From Gongronella butleri (lineage: Eukaryota > Mucoromycota > Mucoromycetes > Mucorales > Cunninghamellaceae): DNA of 64,000 bases. The stretch covers positions 248,001-312,000 of the forward strand of contig JAIWZP010000037.1 of the NCBI GenBank assembly GCA_025201375.1. Direction: 5' to 3'. The notes beneath the pieces were generated by a model, which did no database searches, was not told the DNA's origin, and saw only the letters and a list, made by a program, of their open reading frames with translations. Positions within the stretch are counted from its first letter, which is position 1; every line of letters begins with the position of its first letter. Position numbers and translations under genes: made by a program. This document shows, piece by piece, positions 37,656-49,426 of this stretch.

Positions 37656-37830
37656 TAGTTTTCGACGCGTGATAAACCGCGTCAGACGTCGAGTGACATG
37701 GGCGTGTTCCTTACCAACTCCATGCACAGGGCATGTCTCTTGCTAGTGAACGCGTCAGTGGAGATCTATGAGCGCGTTTTTCCCGCGCAGTTCGTCATTG
37801 AAATTAAATCGAAAATCCCCAATTGTACGT
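37630..37830 (-). repeat. Dispersed repeat family B, copy 3 (partial, inverted)
   Basis: Contains TTTTCGACGCGTGATAAACC, GTGTTCCTTACCAACTCCAT, TCTTGCTAGTGAACGCGTC and ATGAGCGCGTTTTTCCC, the complement of the corresponding parts of copies 1 and 2 and parallel to copy 4. It overlaps the end of the candidate gene. Confidence 0.7.
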
Positions 37831-38334
37831 TTTCAAGCAATTAGACCGCCCTCGTTTTGGCCATTTTCACCGTTTCGTCATGCGTTTCATCTTGTGTGCA
37901 AGTTTGGCGCGAATCTGGGGACTCATTTTTTTTAATTTCGATTCGAGGGCTTGCGACGAAGAATTTTGGATTTGGTGTGTTGCGCCCTTTTGACTGCTGC
38001 AACTTGCTCAATTTGACCCCCCGCATTGGGGTTCAGAGCTTGTCATTTTGCGCGAGGGCGCGTTTGGGGTTCGCCTGGTTGGTGGTTTGCCCACGAAAGC
38101 CTTGATTCTTGGCTAAAATCTACCTTTTGATCAAGGCAAGCTGGAATACTCTTGAACCAAATGACTCAAAAGTACACCCAGACGGGCAATGGCTGGAATG
38201 GCTCGCCCACTAGTTACAGGGGCAGGATGAATTATACCCTCAAGTTTGATCTCCGCCCATGAAAATATACACCGTATTGCCAAAAACGCATAAAACTAAG
38301 ATAGGGCTTTCTTTATAGAATCGGCTTTTTGCAT
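37831..38334. other. Intergenic, no gene recognised
   Basis: Ordinary AT-rich sequence downstream of the HIU hydrolase gene. No coding region, RNA gene or repeat shared with the rest of the window was seen. Confidence 0.45.
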
Positions 38335-38866
38335 CTAGCTGCCGCGGTACGTCGTGTAAGAGTAAGGGCTAAGCAAAAGGGGAATATGGTAGTGCTGTTC
38401 AGGATGAGCCAATTCAAAAACAATCTGCAAAACAAAAAAATAAGAAAAACGACGGATGAGCCTCTGGTGCATCAACGCGCCATTTGCCATTGTGTGCTGC
38501 TCCACTTTTTTATCCCTCTCTTTCATTACCTGGACGTAGGGGTAGAAGCACTCCTGGCCAACCTTGCTAAAGTATTCCTTGGTCTCAAAGGTGACGCGAT
38601 AAATGCCCTTTTCCGCCTTGTAACCGGCAGGCAAGAGGGTCGGGCAGCGGCCGTCCTCGTTGGTTTGGCTAAATCGAAACACAGGGTGTCAGTTTCTTTT
38701 CCATGGGTTGCCTCTTTTTCGCCGTCTTTAAGGCTGCTTACGCCGTCGACAAGGTGGAGAACGTGTTGTTCTCAAGCTTCTCAATTTTAACATTGACACC
38801 GCGACCGGGCGTGCCAGTGGAGGCGACGAGGACGTGGCAGGTGACAGGACTCTTGTGAGCAGACAT
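38335..38866 (-). CDS. 5-hydroxyisourate hydrolase (transthyretin-like)
   Basis: Hydrolyses 5-hydroxyisourate, the product of urate oxidase, to OHCU in purine catabolism. Three exons, 38866-38742, 38668-38530 and 38424-38335, give 117 residues, the normal family length. It contains the N-terminal HVLVASTGTPGRGVNV signature (His), TNEDGRCPTLLP (Arg), FYPYVQIVFELAHPEQHYHI (His pair) and the diagnostic C-terminus SYTTYRGS. Nothing in the sequence shows a clear peroxisomal signal. Divergent from GRASP, with 555 bp between start codons. Confidence 0.96.
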
Positions 38867-39208
38867 AGGCTATGACGTAAAAAAAATGAAAAAAAAACGA
38901 GAAAACGGAAACAGCAAATTGTTAGCTACAGTGGCCCTGTTCCGTCATTGTTGCACAACAGCGTCTTACGTTCAAGTGGTTTTTGACGACTTGCAAGCGA
39001 TCCGACATGTAAAGAAAAGAGGAAGAAGAAGAAAAAATTAAGGAATTGAGCGCTTTTATACCGTCTTTTTTTGGTTCCGCTCCTTTTGGCAGGGCCCAAT
39101 CTGTCTTCCCCACATCCCAAATTGGTCAACAATAATGGATGAGCAAGATTGTCATGGACACCAGGCATGGCTGGTTGGCAGAAAAAGCGACAATTTCGCG
39201 GGATCAAG

Positions 39209-39247
<39 letters not shown>

Positions 39248-39421
39248 AATTGGAGAGGATGAAGTGCACGCCTCGCCTCGTCTCGTCTCGTGCTGGGCGA
39301 GACACGCAGCTGGAGCGATTTTAAAGCCCGGCGGTTTGCCCGTCAAAAAGGGCAGACGTGCTTTTTTTTTGCAACGTGTCACTTGTCTTTTTTCTTATTT
39401 TACACTCTTTTATACAGTGTC
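38867..39421. promoter_or_regulatory. Divergent promoter region (HIU hydrolase / GRASP)
   Basis: The 555 bp between two divergent start codons have no gene. They include a T run of about 32 at 39,213-39,245 and, shortly after it, a short CGTCTCGTCTCG-type repeat. No TATA box is convincing in either direction. Confidence 0.5.
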
Positions 39422-40668
39422 ATGGGCGGTACACATAGCACAGAGCATGGAAGGTCTGGTTTTCATGTACTAAAGGTAAGCTGTTTAGCAAAAAAGTGCG
39501 ACGACATGCGGCCGAAGTGGATGATGAAAGGCTGATCTGGCTGTTTTGCGCCTAGGTCAAGGAGAACTCGCCCGCGTTCCACGCCGGCATTGAGCAATTT
39601 TTTGACTACCTGGTTGCCGTCAATGGTGCCAGTCTGGTAAGCGCCGTTGTACGCGGCCGAGAAAGGTTTGGGGGCTCACAATTGTTTTTTTATTAGCAAA
39701 ACGGCGACAGCGAGCTTCTTGTGTCTGTGTTGCGCGACAATATCGACAAGGACGTGACGCTGACACTCTATTCGAGCAAGCAGCACAATTTCCGTGATGT
39801 CACGTTGGTCCCAAGCGCCTCATGGTCGAACCATGCCGAGGAATCGAGCTTAATTGGTAAAAAAGAAAAAAGAAAAAAATGGGCGCGACACGCGCGATAG
39901 CACGCGCCTGGCTCAACTGGCTCATTCTTTTTTCATCATCATGCAGGCTGCTCCATTCGCTATTGTTCCTATGAACACGCGGGTGATCATGTCTGGCACA
40001 TTTTAAACGTGTCTGCCAATTCACCGGCGGAAATGGCGGGCATCATTCCGCATACGGATTATGTGATTGGCAGCCCTTTGACGGTGCTGCGCGGCGAGGA
40101 CGATTTTTACAACCTGGTCGAGGACAACATCGGCAAACCCTTGCAACTTTATGTCTACAATACAGAGTGGGACAGCAGTCGCGAGGTAAAAAAAAAAAAA
40201 AATCGAGAAAAAAGAATAAAAAGGAGGGGTACGTTGACAGCGGCGACGCAGCACGACGCGCCGCGTCCTGGTACTCCCTTCTTTTATTCTTTTAATGAAA
40301 CGAGGCGCGGTCTAACAAGCTCCTTTTATTAGGTGATTATTGTGCCGAATCGCGAATGGGGCGGAAATGGGTGTTTAGGCTGCGATGTGGGGTATGGACT
40401 GCTTCATCGGATCCCAAGAAAAGTGGCGGCGCTTGACGACGAGCACGAGCAACAACGCGAGCAGCGCGACCGACGCGATTCGGCGGCCACGTACAGCCAG
40501 ACCATCTTTAATGCCGAGGATTTCACACCGTCCTTGGCTGTGGATAATTCAGCAGAGGCATCGATACCCCATGGCGTGGAGGCCGTGTCAGAGGCCGTGT
40601 CAGATCAAGCACCGGACGCTCCATCGCCGCCGCCAGCCGCTGAAATCGACGAAAACCGGGTACAATGA
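39422..40668 (+). CDS. GRH1: Golgi reassembly-stacking protein GRASP/Grh1
   Basis: Peripheral Golgi/ER-exit-site protein used in Golgi organisation and unconventional secretion. Five exons, 39422-39475, 39556-39636, 39697-39856, 39947-40185 and 40333-40668, give 289 residues. MGG at the N-terminus is a possible myristoylation site. Two PDZ-like GRASP domains follow: the first has [20 protein letters not shown]; the second has [20 protein letters not shown], then [16 protein letters not shown], the core family signature, and [19 protein letters not shown]. The C-terminal ~80 residues are Ser/Pro/Ala-rich, the likely regulatory tail. Start chosen because the myristoylation Gly and first exon length match the family. 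Confidence 0.95.
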
Positions 40669-40935
40669 GCAAGAAAAGCGCAATAAAAAGGGCAATGTCA
40701 TGATTGGCTAAAATGTAAAAGTCCGCAAGCCTTTGAATTTGAGTTTGAGGGGCAGGTGTGCCTTTTTTTTCTTTTTGTTCTTCTTCCACTTTTTTTTTTT
40801 CTTTTTGCTTTTTTTTTCATCCCTCCACTTGCACACTTCCCTCATCGTCTGTGCAGCGTCAGCCCTCACCCTCTCCTCTCCTTCTTTGCCTTCCTTTCAC
40901 CCTCCTTTCTTCTCTTTACATTTGGTCTTTTGGCG

Positions 40936-43900
40936 ATGCAACCTGTACAAAAGACCGGGCGACGCCTGACGGGCTATAGCAACTTTTCACAAGGGTCGTC
41001 GTCGCTCTATGATGACAGCATGACGGACGGCTATTATGACAACTTTGACCATGACGACGATGAAGACGAAGACGAGGACGATGATGACTCGAATTCGGTG
41101 TTGAGCGTGCCTGATCCCAACATTGACTTTGACATGGTGTATGCACTGCACACTTTTGCGGCCACGGTCGATGGCCAGGCGTCGGTCGTCAAGGGCGACG
41201 CGCTGACCTTGCTTGACGACAGCAATTCATACTGGTGGCTCGTCAAAGTGCTCAAAACATCCGAGGTTGGGTACATCCCGGCCGAGAATATTGAGGTAAG
41301 AGTGGCTTTTTTTTTCTTTTTTCTTTTTGCTCACACGACCTTTGCTTTTTAGACCCCCTATGAACGACTTGCGCGTCTCAATTCACACCGCAATATTGAG
41401 GTAAGAAAACGACGCGTGAATGAGAAATAAAAGGAAAAAAAAAGGTGCTGATCTAATTTATTTCATTTCATTTTTTCAATTGTGTCCAGTTGACGCGGCG
41501 CGATATTCAAGACGCGTTCCCTGTGCCTCCGTCGGCCAAGACAAAGTCGAAGAAGCGCGTCAAGATGTCCAAGGGAGTGAAATTCCAAGCACAGGTGATT
41601 TTTGGCGACAGCGACGACGAGGACGACTTTGCCGAGGAATACGAGGTGTGGGACGAGACGATGTCGTCTTCTGGATCGGAGGGCGACTCGTCGTCCAGCT
41701 CTGAATCGGACGATGATGATTATTTCAACCACAATGTGTCGTATGATTACACGATGATCAACCAGGGCACACCTTCCTCATCGACGCCTCCTCGGCACGG
41801 GCCTCCTTCTCAATCGCAGCGCCAACATGCCAATCAGCAACAGCAGCAGGGCTCGCACTCGCAGGGCGGTGTGCGAGGTCCTCCACAAGGCGTGGCGCCC
41901 ATTGTCACACAGTCACTTGCTCCACGCTCGACCGACCTTGAATCGCCGGCATCCTGGTCGGCCGGGTCGTCGCCACGTCGTGCTCCTGGCGGCAAGCCAT
42001 TGACACGCGAAGATTCGGCGGATTCCGACACGATCAAGATCTCATTGACACCATCCATAGCACGCGACAGCACGATGATTGACCAGAATTATTACGATCA
42101 AGCGTACCAGCGTCATGGTGGCCATGGCAATGGCCATGGTAGTGGTGGCCCTCAGGATCAGCGGCCATCGGCCAAGCTTGAACGCCTGTTGGGCACTGGC
42201 GACGAGTCGCCCACCTCGCCAAAGGCAAACAAGCAGAAATCGAGTCTTCGCAAGCTGTTTTCGCGTGGCAATGGCAAGGAACCCAGCCAACAACAACAAC
42301 AACAACAACAACAGCAGCAGCAGCAACAACAACAACAACAGCAACATCAACATCAGCCACAACAGCAGGCGCGCCCGCATCAACAGCGACCATTGCAGCC
42401 CACGGCGTCGCCATCATCGTCGTCGTTTGATCCTCAGCGCCGCGAGGAGCTCAACATGGAATCGGCATCGATCAATTCGCAGTCGACTGGTGATGTGTAC
42501 GCGTCGTCCATCGTGTCGTCCATCGTGTCGCCCGTGCATTCGACCAATTCTGGCATCCTGTCGCCCACATCGCCCGCGTCCCACCGCCAATCGTACCAGC
42601 CGAATCTGCAGCACCAGCCTCCGCGTCCCTCGGGCCGCCATGACAATCAGCAGCAGCACCATCAACATCATCATCACCAACAACACCATCACCATGCCCA
42701 ATTGCAACCGCATCATCATGCACCTCCCGCTGGCGAAGCCCCCACCATCTTGATGATCCATGCTGGCAACTTTGTCTATGCCGACGGCCACCCTGCCAAG
42801 CCTGCTCAGGTTTATTCCTCCACCAATGCCATGGAATTGATCGAAAACGTGCTGCAAGCCATGGGCCACACCGCCGATCAAGCCGCAAATTACAGCCTGG
42901 TCGTCCAAGGCGTGGATGGCGGTAAAAGAAACAAAAAGAGGAAAACGAGAGACAGAGATAGAGACAGAAAAAAAAAATGCACTTTTGGCTCTTCATTTTG
43001 TTTTCTCATTTTTTCTTCTTGATTGTTTAGACGAATCGACGCTTTTGCCGTCTGACCAGCCGCTTTCGATCTATCACTCGTTGATGGGGCATTTGAATGT
43101 GCCGATGCCGTCGTTGAAAAAGGCGCGGCGCATCTCGCAGCTGATGTCGACGGGCGATGGTGACACGCACATGGGCGGACCGCGCGGCGCGGACGACCGA
43201 GGCGAGTCCAAGTCCACGGTACGGTTTTATCTGAAAAAGAAGCCGCAGCAGCACGCGGACGATGGTGCCGGTGCAATGGTGCGCCTCAAAGTTACGCTGT
43301 TGGCGTCGGAGATGGCGGATCAGACGCACTTATTCGCCAATGGGCAGACGCGCCTGGACAAGTCGCTGTCTGTGCCTGTGTCCGGATCCGTGGGCGAGGT
43401 GGCCGCCCTCATTCTGGAGCGATTCCATGTGCTCAATGGCGTCGTCGATGGGTCGCCCGATTTGCAAGAACGCATCCACGCATTGCGCCTTGATGGCGAT
43501 CATTTGCCCGCGTTCTTCCGCCTGATTGTTGTCCAGCGTGGCGAAGAGCGCACGCTCCACGTCGATGATCCCATCACCAAAGCATTTGACGGCGAAACAT
43601 TGCCATTGGTCCCGCCCTCACGCTCCAGCAACCCTGACCGCTCCTCCATTGCCTCCATGTCCTCCGTCATCCAGTCCCCTCTGCCGGATGAGACCTATTT
43701 CATCCTGCGCCGTGTCCAACGCGCACCATTGATGCAAACATCCCCCTCTGCACCTCCTCCACAACGCCCAGGTAAATACGAGAAACAAAAAATAGTCGGA
43801 AAAATGGTCAAAAAAAAAAGGGCGGAAAATGACAAAAAATGACTCAAAAGAGCCCGTCAAATCTCATGCTTTTATTTTTTTATTTCTTTGTTTTAGCGCG

Positions 43901-44963
43901 TGCACATCGACCTCCGGCGCGTCAAAACACGCCGATGCCGAATCACGGGCAACAAGACATGTCGGAAGAGGTGCAGTCGCCTCATTCGCCTGCGCCGCCT
44001 CTTCCGCCGCACGCAACGCCACCGCGCATTGTCGAGCCCGGAGATGATGGGCAAGGCGATGTGCTTTGGCAGCTTGACCAGGAGCTGGATCATCTTGCAC
44101 ACACGCACCATAGCAATGAGCCATTGACCGCGGCCGTCAATCAGTATCAGCAGCAGCGCCAGCGCCAGTCGCCGTCGCCATCACATCCAATGCAACAGGA
44201 GCCGCGTCAATTGCAACCGGAGCCGCGTCAATTGCAACAGGAGCAGCATCAATTGCAGCAGGAAACGCAGCAGCAGCAATTCCAGCAACAGCAACAATTC
44301 CAGCAACAGCAACAGTTCCAGCAGCAGCAGCAATTCCAGCAAGAGCAACAGGAGCAGCAACAACAACAATTCCAGCAACAGCAGCAGGAGCAGCAACAAC
44401 AACAACAGCGCCATGACAAGCTCATGCAAGAGCAAGAGATGCTGCTGCGCGAGCAAGAGAATTTGCGCGTCCAAGAAGAGCAGCTGCGCCAGCACCAGGA
44501 GCAGATTCGGCAGCAGCAAGAGCAGATCCGCCATCAACAACAAATCGCGCCAGACGCGCCATCCACGCCATTGCCGCCACCACCATCCCACTCGCCGCCT
44601 CCAGCACAATCGCCGCAGGGCCGCAGACGCGACTCCATCCAATCCATGCTCTACTGGGATGACTTTGGCATGGAGGATCTCATGGTCATGATCCGTGGCG
44701 CCGCAAGATGCCAAGAAGTCCAAGAACGACGCGAACAGGAGCGCAAATCCAAGCGCGCATCAAAGCATTACACCGCGCCCATCCGCAACGAGATCAACGA
44801 CGTCTTCAAGGAAACACACAGTCAACTGGAGCAGCTGGAAAAGGTAAAAAAAAAAAAAAAATCGCTTTCTTGCTATTGCTCACATGATCTTTCTTTTTTT
44901 TTTTTTTTTTTGCAGGAATTGGACACGCTAATGCTCCACGCGCAAAGCGTGTATGGCAATTGA
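40936..44963 (+). CDS. SH3 and Ras-association domain protein (polarity/actin scaffold type)
   Basis: Six exons, 40936-41295, 41353-41400, 41490-42921, 43031-43771, 43897-44843 and 44916-44963, give 1055 residues in one frame. An acidic start is followed by an SH3 domain (MVYALHTFAATVDGQASVVK, then SYWWLVKVLKTSEVGYIPAE). A Ser/acidic stretch, a basic patch and a ~20-residue Gln tract (42,290-42,365, mixed CAA/CAG) follow, then a His/Gln-rich stretch. Further on is a segment like a Ras-association/ubiquitin-fold domain (RLKVTLLASEMADQTHLFA, then VSGSVGEVAALILERFHVLN and YFILRRVQRAP). A second Gln/Glu-rich coiled coil covers 44,200-44,560. Fungal SH3 scaffolds of this sort act in polarised growth; the exact orthologue is not settled. 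The last intron has A16 after GT and T18 before the acceptor. Confidence 0.85.
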
Positions 44964-45902
44964 GTGGCTCAGTGTTGATCGTTGACTTTTTTTATCATAC
45001 CCATTTTTTATCCGATGTAAAAGTGTGATTTCTAATCAAGAAAATAAAAAGAAATTCTCACCCAAGCGTGTGGTCATGACGACCAAAAGAAAAAAAAAAT
45101 GCGGGGCAAGAATGACGCACGGTGAGGAGCACCGATCTTTTGATGGGGGAAAAGGGGGAAAAAGAGAAAAATGATGCCTCATGACGCCATGGCATGGGCT
45201 TGCTTATCAATCGTCCCCCCTTTTTTTTTTATTTCTTCGTTGCATTGGACAAGACAAGAGAATTGACCATGGCCAAGGAACTTCAATGGCATCTCGGCGT
45301 CGGGGAACAATGGCATTTGCTTTTTAGCAAGCATTGGCCACCGGTGCGCAAGGTCTTGCCCCTTTTTGCGCGGTCTTGTGCCTGCAAATGAGTAAGCAGT
45401 ATTGCTCTGGCGCCCGAGGCAGGGGCAATTTTTCACAGCGGACTTTGTTTCTTGCGCTGCTGATTCCCCAACCTTTTTATTTTTGGGCTATTTGATTTGC
45501 CAGAGGGGTCAATTGGCCCCTCCCCCTCCGCCACCACGGCTGGAGGCAACGAATGGATCATCACCCTCCTAGAACGCCTCCTTTTTATGCATGGATGGCA
45601 ATCAACAGGCCTGGAGTCTGGATGATGTTGTGATTTTGCTCCTTTTCAGCATGTCAATCTGGCTTTTTTTTTAGAGGGAAAAGGCGGCCAATGGCCAATT
45701 TTGCAGAATAAACGATTGGGATCGGCAGCAGACTCCGCCCCGGCTGTTGTGTTTTTTTAAAGTTGGGTTCTTTTTTGACCCTTTTTTTCTTCTTTTCTCT
45801 TTGTTTCCAATTGCCCACTCCCCCACCTTTGCTACGCTCCTTTCCTTTTTTTCCTTTTTTTTTTTTTCTTCTTCTTTCCCCCTCTCTTTCTTATCCGCCA
45901 CT
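44964..45902. other. Intergenic region with pantothenate-kinase promoter
   Basis: No gene recognised. The last ~150 bp before 45,903 are a pyrimidine-rich tract (long CT and T runs), as found before several start codons in this window. Confidence 0.5.
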
Positions 45903-47506
45903 ATGATGAATATTATTGGAGCCAGCGTGTCGACCGACTCGACACTGTCAGCACAACACGCTGTGCGTGATATTGTGCTACCCAACCAGGTGGACCATGT
46001 GCCACAAGTGGCTGTCGACGTGAGTTGTGTTTTGCTTTTTCATGAACGAGGCAAAAAAAACGACCAAGTTGGTCTGACAGGTGGCTTACCCGTTTTTTTT
46101 TTTTCTCCAATTCATAGATAGGCGGCTCGTTGGCCAAAGTCGTCTATTACACGCCCTCGCCGAGCAAGGGCGGACGCCTCCACTTTAAAATTTTCGAGAC
46201 AGACCGCATTGACGAGTGTATCGACTTTATTGCCCAGCTCATGTCCAAGGCACGCTTGCTTGCGCCCCATGTCAAACAGGTCTTGCAGGCCACCGGCGGC
46301 GGCGCACACTTGTTTTACAATCTGCTTGCCGAGCGATTGCCTGGCGTGGAAGTCAAAAAGGATGATGAGATGGAGTGCCTGATTTCGGGTAAGAAAAAAA
46401 AAAGGGGCGAGTGCCTTTTTTTTTTTTGTAGCGAAGAAGCAGGTTTTTGATTTTTTTCTTTTTTTTTTTTCTAGGTCTCAGCTTTTTCATCACCGAGATT
46501 CCGTATGAAATCTTCACGTACAATGAGCACGACACCAACCCCATTCGATTTGAGCACACCTCGTCAAACGACGTATACCCTTACATGGTAAAAACTGGCA
46601 AAATTTACGCGATGACACGCTGAAAAGCTCATTTTTCCCTACTTTTTTAGCTTGTGAACATTGGCTCTGGTGTGAGCATACTCAAAGTGACAGGCCCCAA
46701 TCAATTTAGCCGCATTAGTGGCACATCGGTGAGTGAGAAATGCTCGGACAGCGCGTTTTTTTTTTTTTTAAAAGAAAAAGGAACAAAAAGGGACTCGATT
46801 GCTCATTTTTTTTATCTTTTCATAGCTGGGCGGTGGCACGCTGTGGGGTCTGTTGTCGCTGTTGACCGATGCAGGCTCATTTGATGGTAAAGAAATCAAG
46901 TTTATGAGCCATGGCGAGAATTATTCACATTTTTTCCCTCTTTTGCGTATAAAAGACATGTTGGAGCGCTCCAAGCATGGTGACAACCGCAAAGTGGACC
47001 TGATGGTGGGTGATATTTATGGCAACGACTACAATCGGATCGGTCTCAAATCGACGCGCATTGCCTCCAGCTTTGGAAAGGTGTTTAAAAAGGGCGTGCG
47101 GCAGCAAAAGGGCTCGTTTGACTCTTGCGACATCTCAAAGAGTCTGCTCTACATGATCAGCAACAACGTTGGCCAGATTGCGTACCTGAATGCCAAGCAG
47201 CACGACATCAAGCGCATCTATTTTGGCGGCTGCTTCATCCGAGGCCATCCTATCACCATGAACACTCTTTCTTATGCCATCAAATTCTGGTCCAATGGTG
47301 ACATGAAGGCCCTCTTTTTGTTGCATGAAGGCCATTTGGGGGCAACAGGCGCAGTAAGGGCTCATGATAACTTTTTTTGGAAAAAAAAAAAGCGCGTCTT
47401 TCTCACCTTTTTGCGCGTTTTTCTTTTTTTTTTTTCTCCATAGTTTTTGAAGCATCGTGCCCTCCCCAAACCCACCAAGCCCTGTCACTATCCTGGTCAA
47501 GTCTAA
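45903..47506 (+). CDS. CAB1: Pantothenate kinase (eukaryotic type II)
   Basis: Phosphorylates pantothenate, the first and controlling step of coenzyme A synthesis. Seven exons, 45903-46019, 46118-46388, 46475-46587, 46651-46728, 46826-46886, 46956-47353 and 47444-47506, give 366 residues. Motifs: AVDIGGSLAKVVYY (ATP-binding DIGGS/T), QATGGGAHLFYNLL, VNIGSGVSILKVTGPN, RISGTSLGGGTLWGLLSLL, DIYGNDYNRIGL, and IYFGGCFIRGHPITMNTLSY, then GHLGATGAFLKHR near the end. The start could be Met1 or the adjacent Met2. The gene symbol is given by analogy to the single yeast gene. Confidence 0.96.
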
Positions 47507-48299
47507 ATGACATGACTTTTTTGCTCTCTTGGACAAATGAACCATTGATGATTCCCGCGCTTGTCTTTATGATGACCACCTTTTTCCATCTTCTCGTCCC
47601 CCTCTCCGCCCCCTCATCCTCCAACATTGCGCCCCTCCTTTTACACTCTAAAGCACGCTTCCACGCCTTCCTCCTCTTTTTACCTTGCCTTGCTATTGTA
47701 GACTAATTTTAGATAAAAAAAAAAACTGCCTCCTTGTGCCCGTCATGTATTCGAACCCGCATCATTGGCAGCCCATGCTCCAAATGCACATCAAAGATGA
47801 TTTAAAACTCGGAAGGTCGACGAGCCCGTTCACGAGCAAAAGGAGAAAAAAGACAGATTTTTTTGAAAAAATATTTTTTGGTTTCTCATTCAACTGTTGG
47901 TGTCTTTTTACCGGTGAATCTGGTATCATCCGATAGAGAATCGAAGCTTTGTAACCGTTTGTCGAAGCATGACCATGCGGTTTTGTTGTCCATTGCTGAA
48001 AAAATCGAGCTTAAAACTTTAACCGCCTTGCGCCAGTGTATAAAAGTACATCCAACGGGTTAGCTAAGCGGATGACAAATGGAGTGTGAGCGCGTCTCTT
48101 TCCAACAATGCAAGCTTTGCTGCGAAAAAGTCGCAATGAAATCGAGAAAACCGCTTTTGAAGCAATTTTATAGTATTTTGAGAATATTTCAGTGAGTTTC
48201 TAACTAGCCCACGTCATCATTTGCTCGCATCAACGACGACGCGCTTTCTCGTTCAAATGAGCCCACTCTTGAAGCGCTGCGACCATTGGATGGCGCGCT
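47507..48299. other. Intergenic, possible coding remnant
   Basis: A plus-strand open frame ends at 48,063 (sequence such as KLCNRLSKHDHAVLLSIAEK, then IELKTLTALRQCIKVHPTG) and looks protein-like but lacks a good start and any recognised family. An 11-T/A run lies near 47,716. Otherwise AT-rich. Confidence 0.35.
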
Positions 48300-48800
48300 A
48301 CCACCATCTTCAAAAATCGCAAATTTTCCAAGGGGTGCAGTCGAAGAACCGAAAATGACGAAATTTAGGTCCTCAGATCACCACGCGATTCAACCACATG
48401 GTACTGTACGCACAAGGCATTCACCGACGTAAATCGACCAAAACCCAGGGGTCCATTGACTGGTTTGCGCGTAAAGCTCAAAAAGCTGTCAATTTTCTCT
48501 CCAAGGTAAACTCAATGGGAATTGGCCGCAGCGCCCTCAAAGTAAGCTCATCTGAAAGAGCGCAACGTGAAGCGTGCGTGGCTACGGGTGATCGGTGAAA
48601 AAAGTATTTTTTTGGCATCCTTAGTACGCGTTGAAAATCAATAATAATTTTCGACGTGTGATAAGCCGCGTCTGGCGTCGTGTGGCACGCGCGTGTTCCT
48701 TACCAATTCCACGCACCGGGCGTATTTCTTGCTAGTGGACGCGTCGGCGGCGAACTATGAGCGCGTTTTTCCCGTGCGATTCGCGTTTGAAATGTCATAA
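48300..48800 (-). repeat. Dispersed repeat family B, copy 4 (inverted)
   Basis: The 48,620-48,800 part matches copies 1 and 2 in complement and copy 3 directly. The 48,300-48,415 part matches the complement of 24,900-25,010, including the tRNA-like segment at 48,323-48,410. About 200 bp between the parts is unrelated to copy 2 or strongly diverged. Confidence 0.7.
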
Positions 48801-49426
48801 AAACATGAAAAATTGCAGATGAGGCCATTCATCCGCATGTCCCCCAGTGCACTGGGCTCTGGAATTGCCTTTTTTGTGCCCTGTCCTACAACCTTGCTCA
48901 TAGCAATTGGCGCGTGCGTGCCACGACCTTATGTCGTGATCCCGACAGGGCCAATGGTGCGCCAGGGGCATGATTCTGCCTGACGTGATAGCAAAATAGA
49001 CGCGCGATGCGCCGTTTTCCACCGCCAATGGGCTTTCAGGCATCCTACCTTTCTGCCATGGCGACTGGATGGCGCAAAAGGTAAACCACAGTGGTGACGA
49101 TTCTTTGATTTGTGCATTTTCTCACCGAAATGAATCAAAAAAAGCAATCACAGCTCAGCAAACCTTCAAGGGCATATCTGCATTTGGGCCTCTTTTCTGA
49201 GAAAATAAAATAAAAAAAGAGGTCGTTCAAGCCGTTGCCAAAAAAAAAATAGAGAATCATGAGTATTTTCGCCTTGGATCGCTTCATGCAAGTCCTTCGC
49301 GCGCGCCCCTGGAGTTATCGCGCGTATCAGTTATCATAAAAGAGAAGCATTGGCCGTTCACAGTGTTTGCATATGGTTGGCAAACTACTTGTTCGTGCAG
49401 ATTTATTTTCATTCAAAAAATTGATT
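48801..49426. other. Intergenic, no gene recognised
   Basis: Contains ordinary sequence with short imperfect palindromes (for example around CTTATGTCGTGATC near 48,930). Its right end is the 3' flank of the small secreted protein gene. Confidence 0.4.

Noticed and set aside
41834..42908. Several Leu/Val/Met-rich minus-strand frames opposite the Gln tract
   Set aside because: They are the complement of CAG/CAA and CAT repeats in the SH3/Ras-association gene; runs of L and V come from the repeat, not from a membrane protein.
47700..47790. Possible minus-strand tRNA (GGGTTCGAATA followed by a T run)
   Set aside because: Only a ~45-base hairpin (CTGCC/GGCAG) can be drawn; there is no A box, no anticodon stem and the T stem does not pair.
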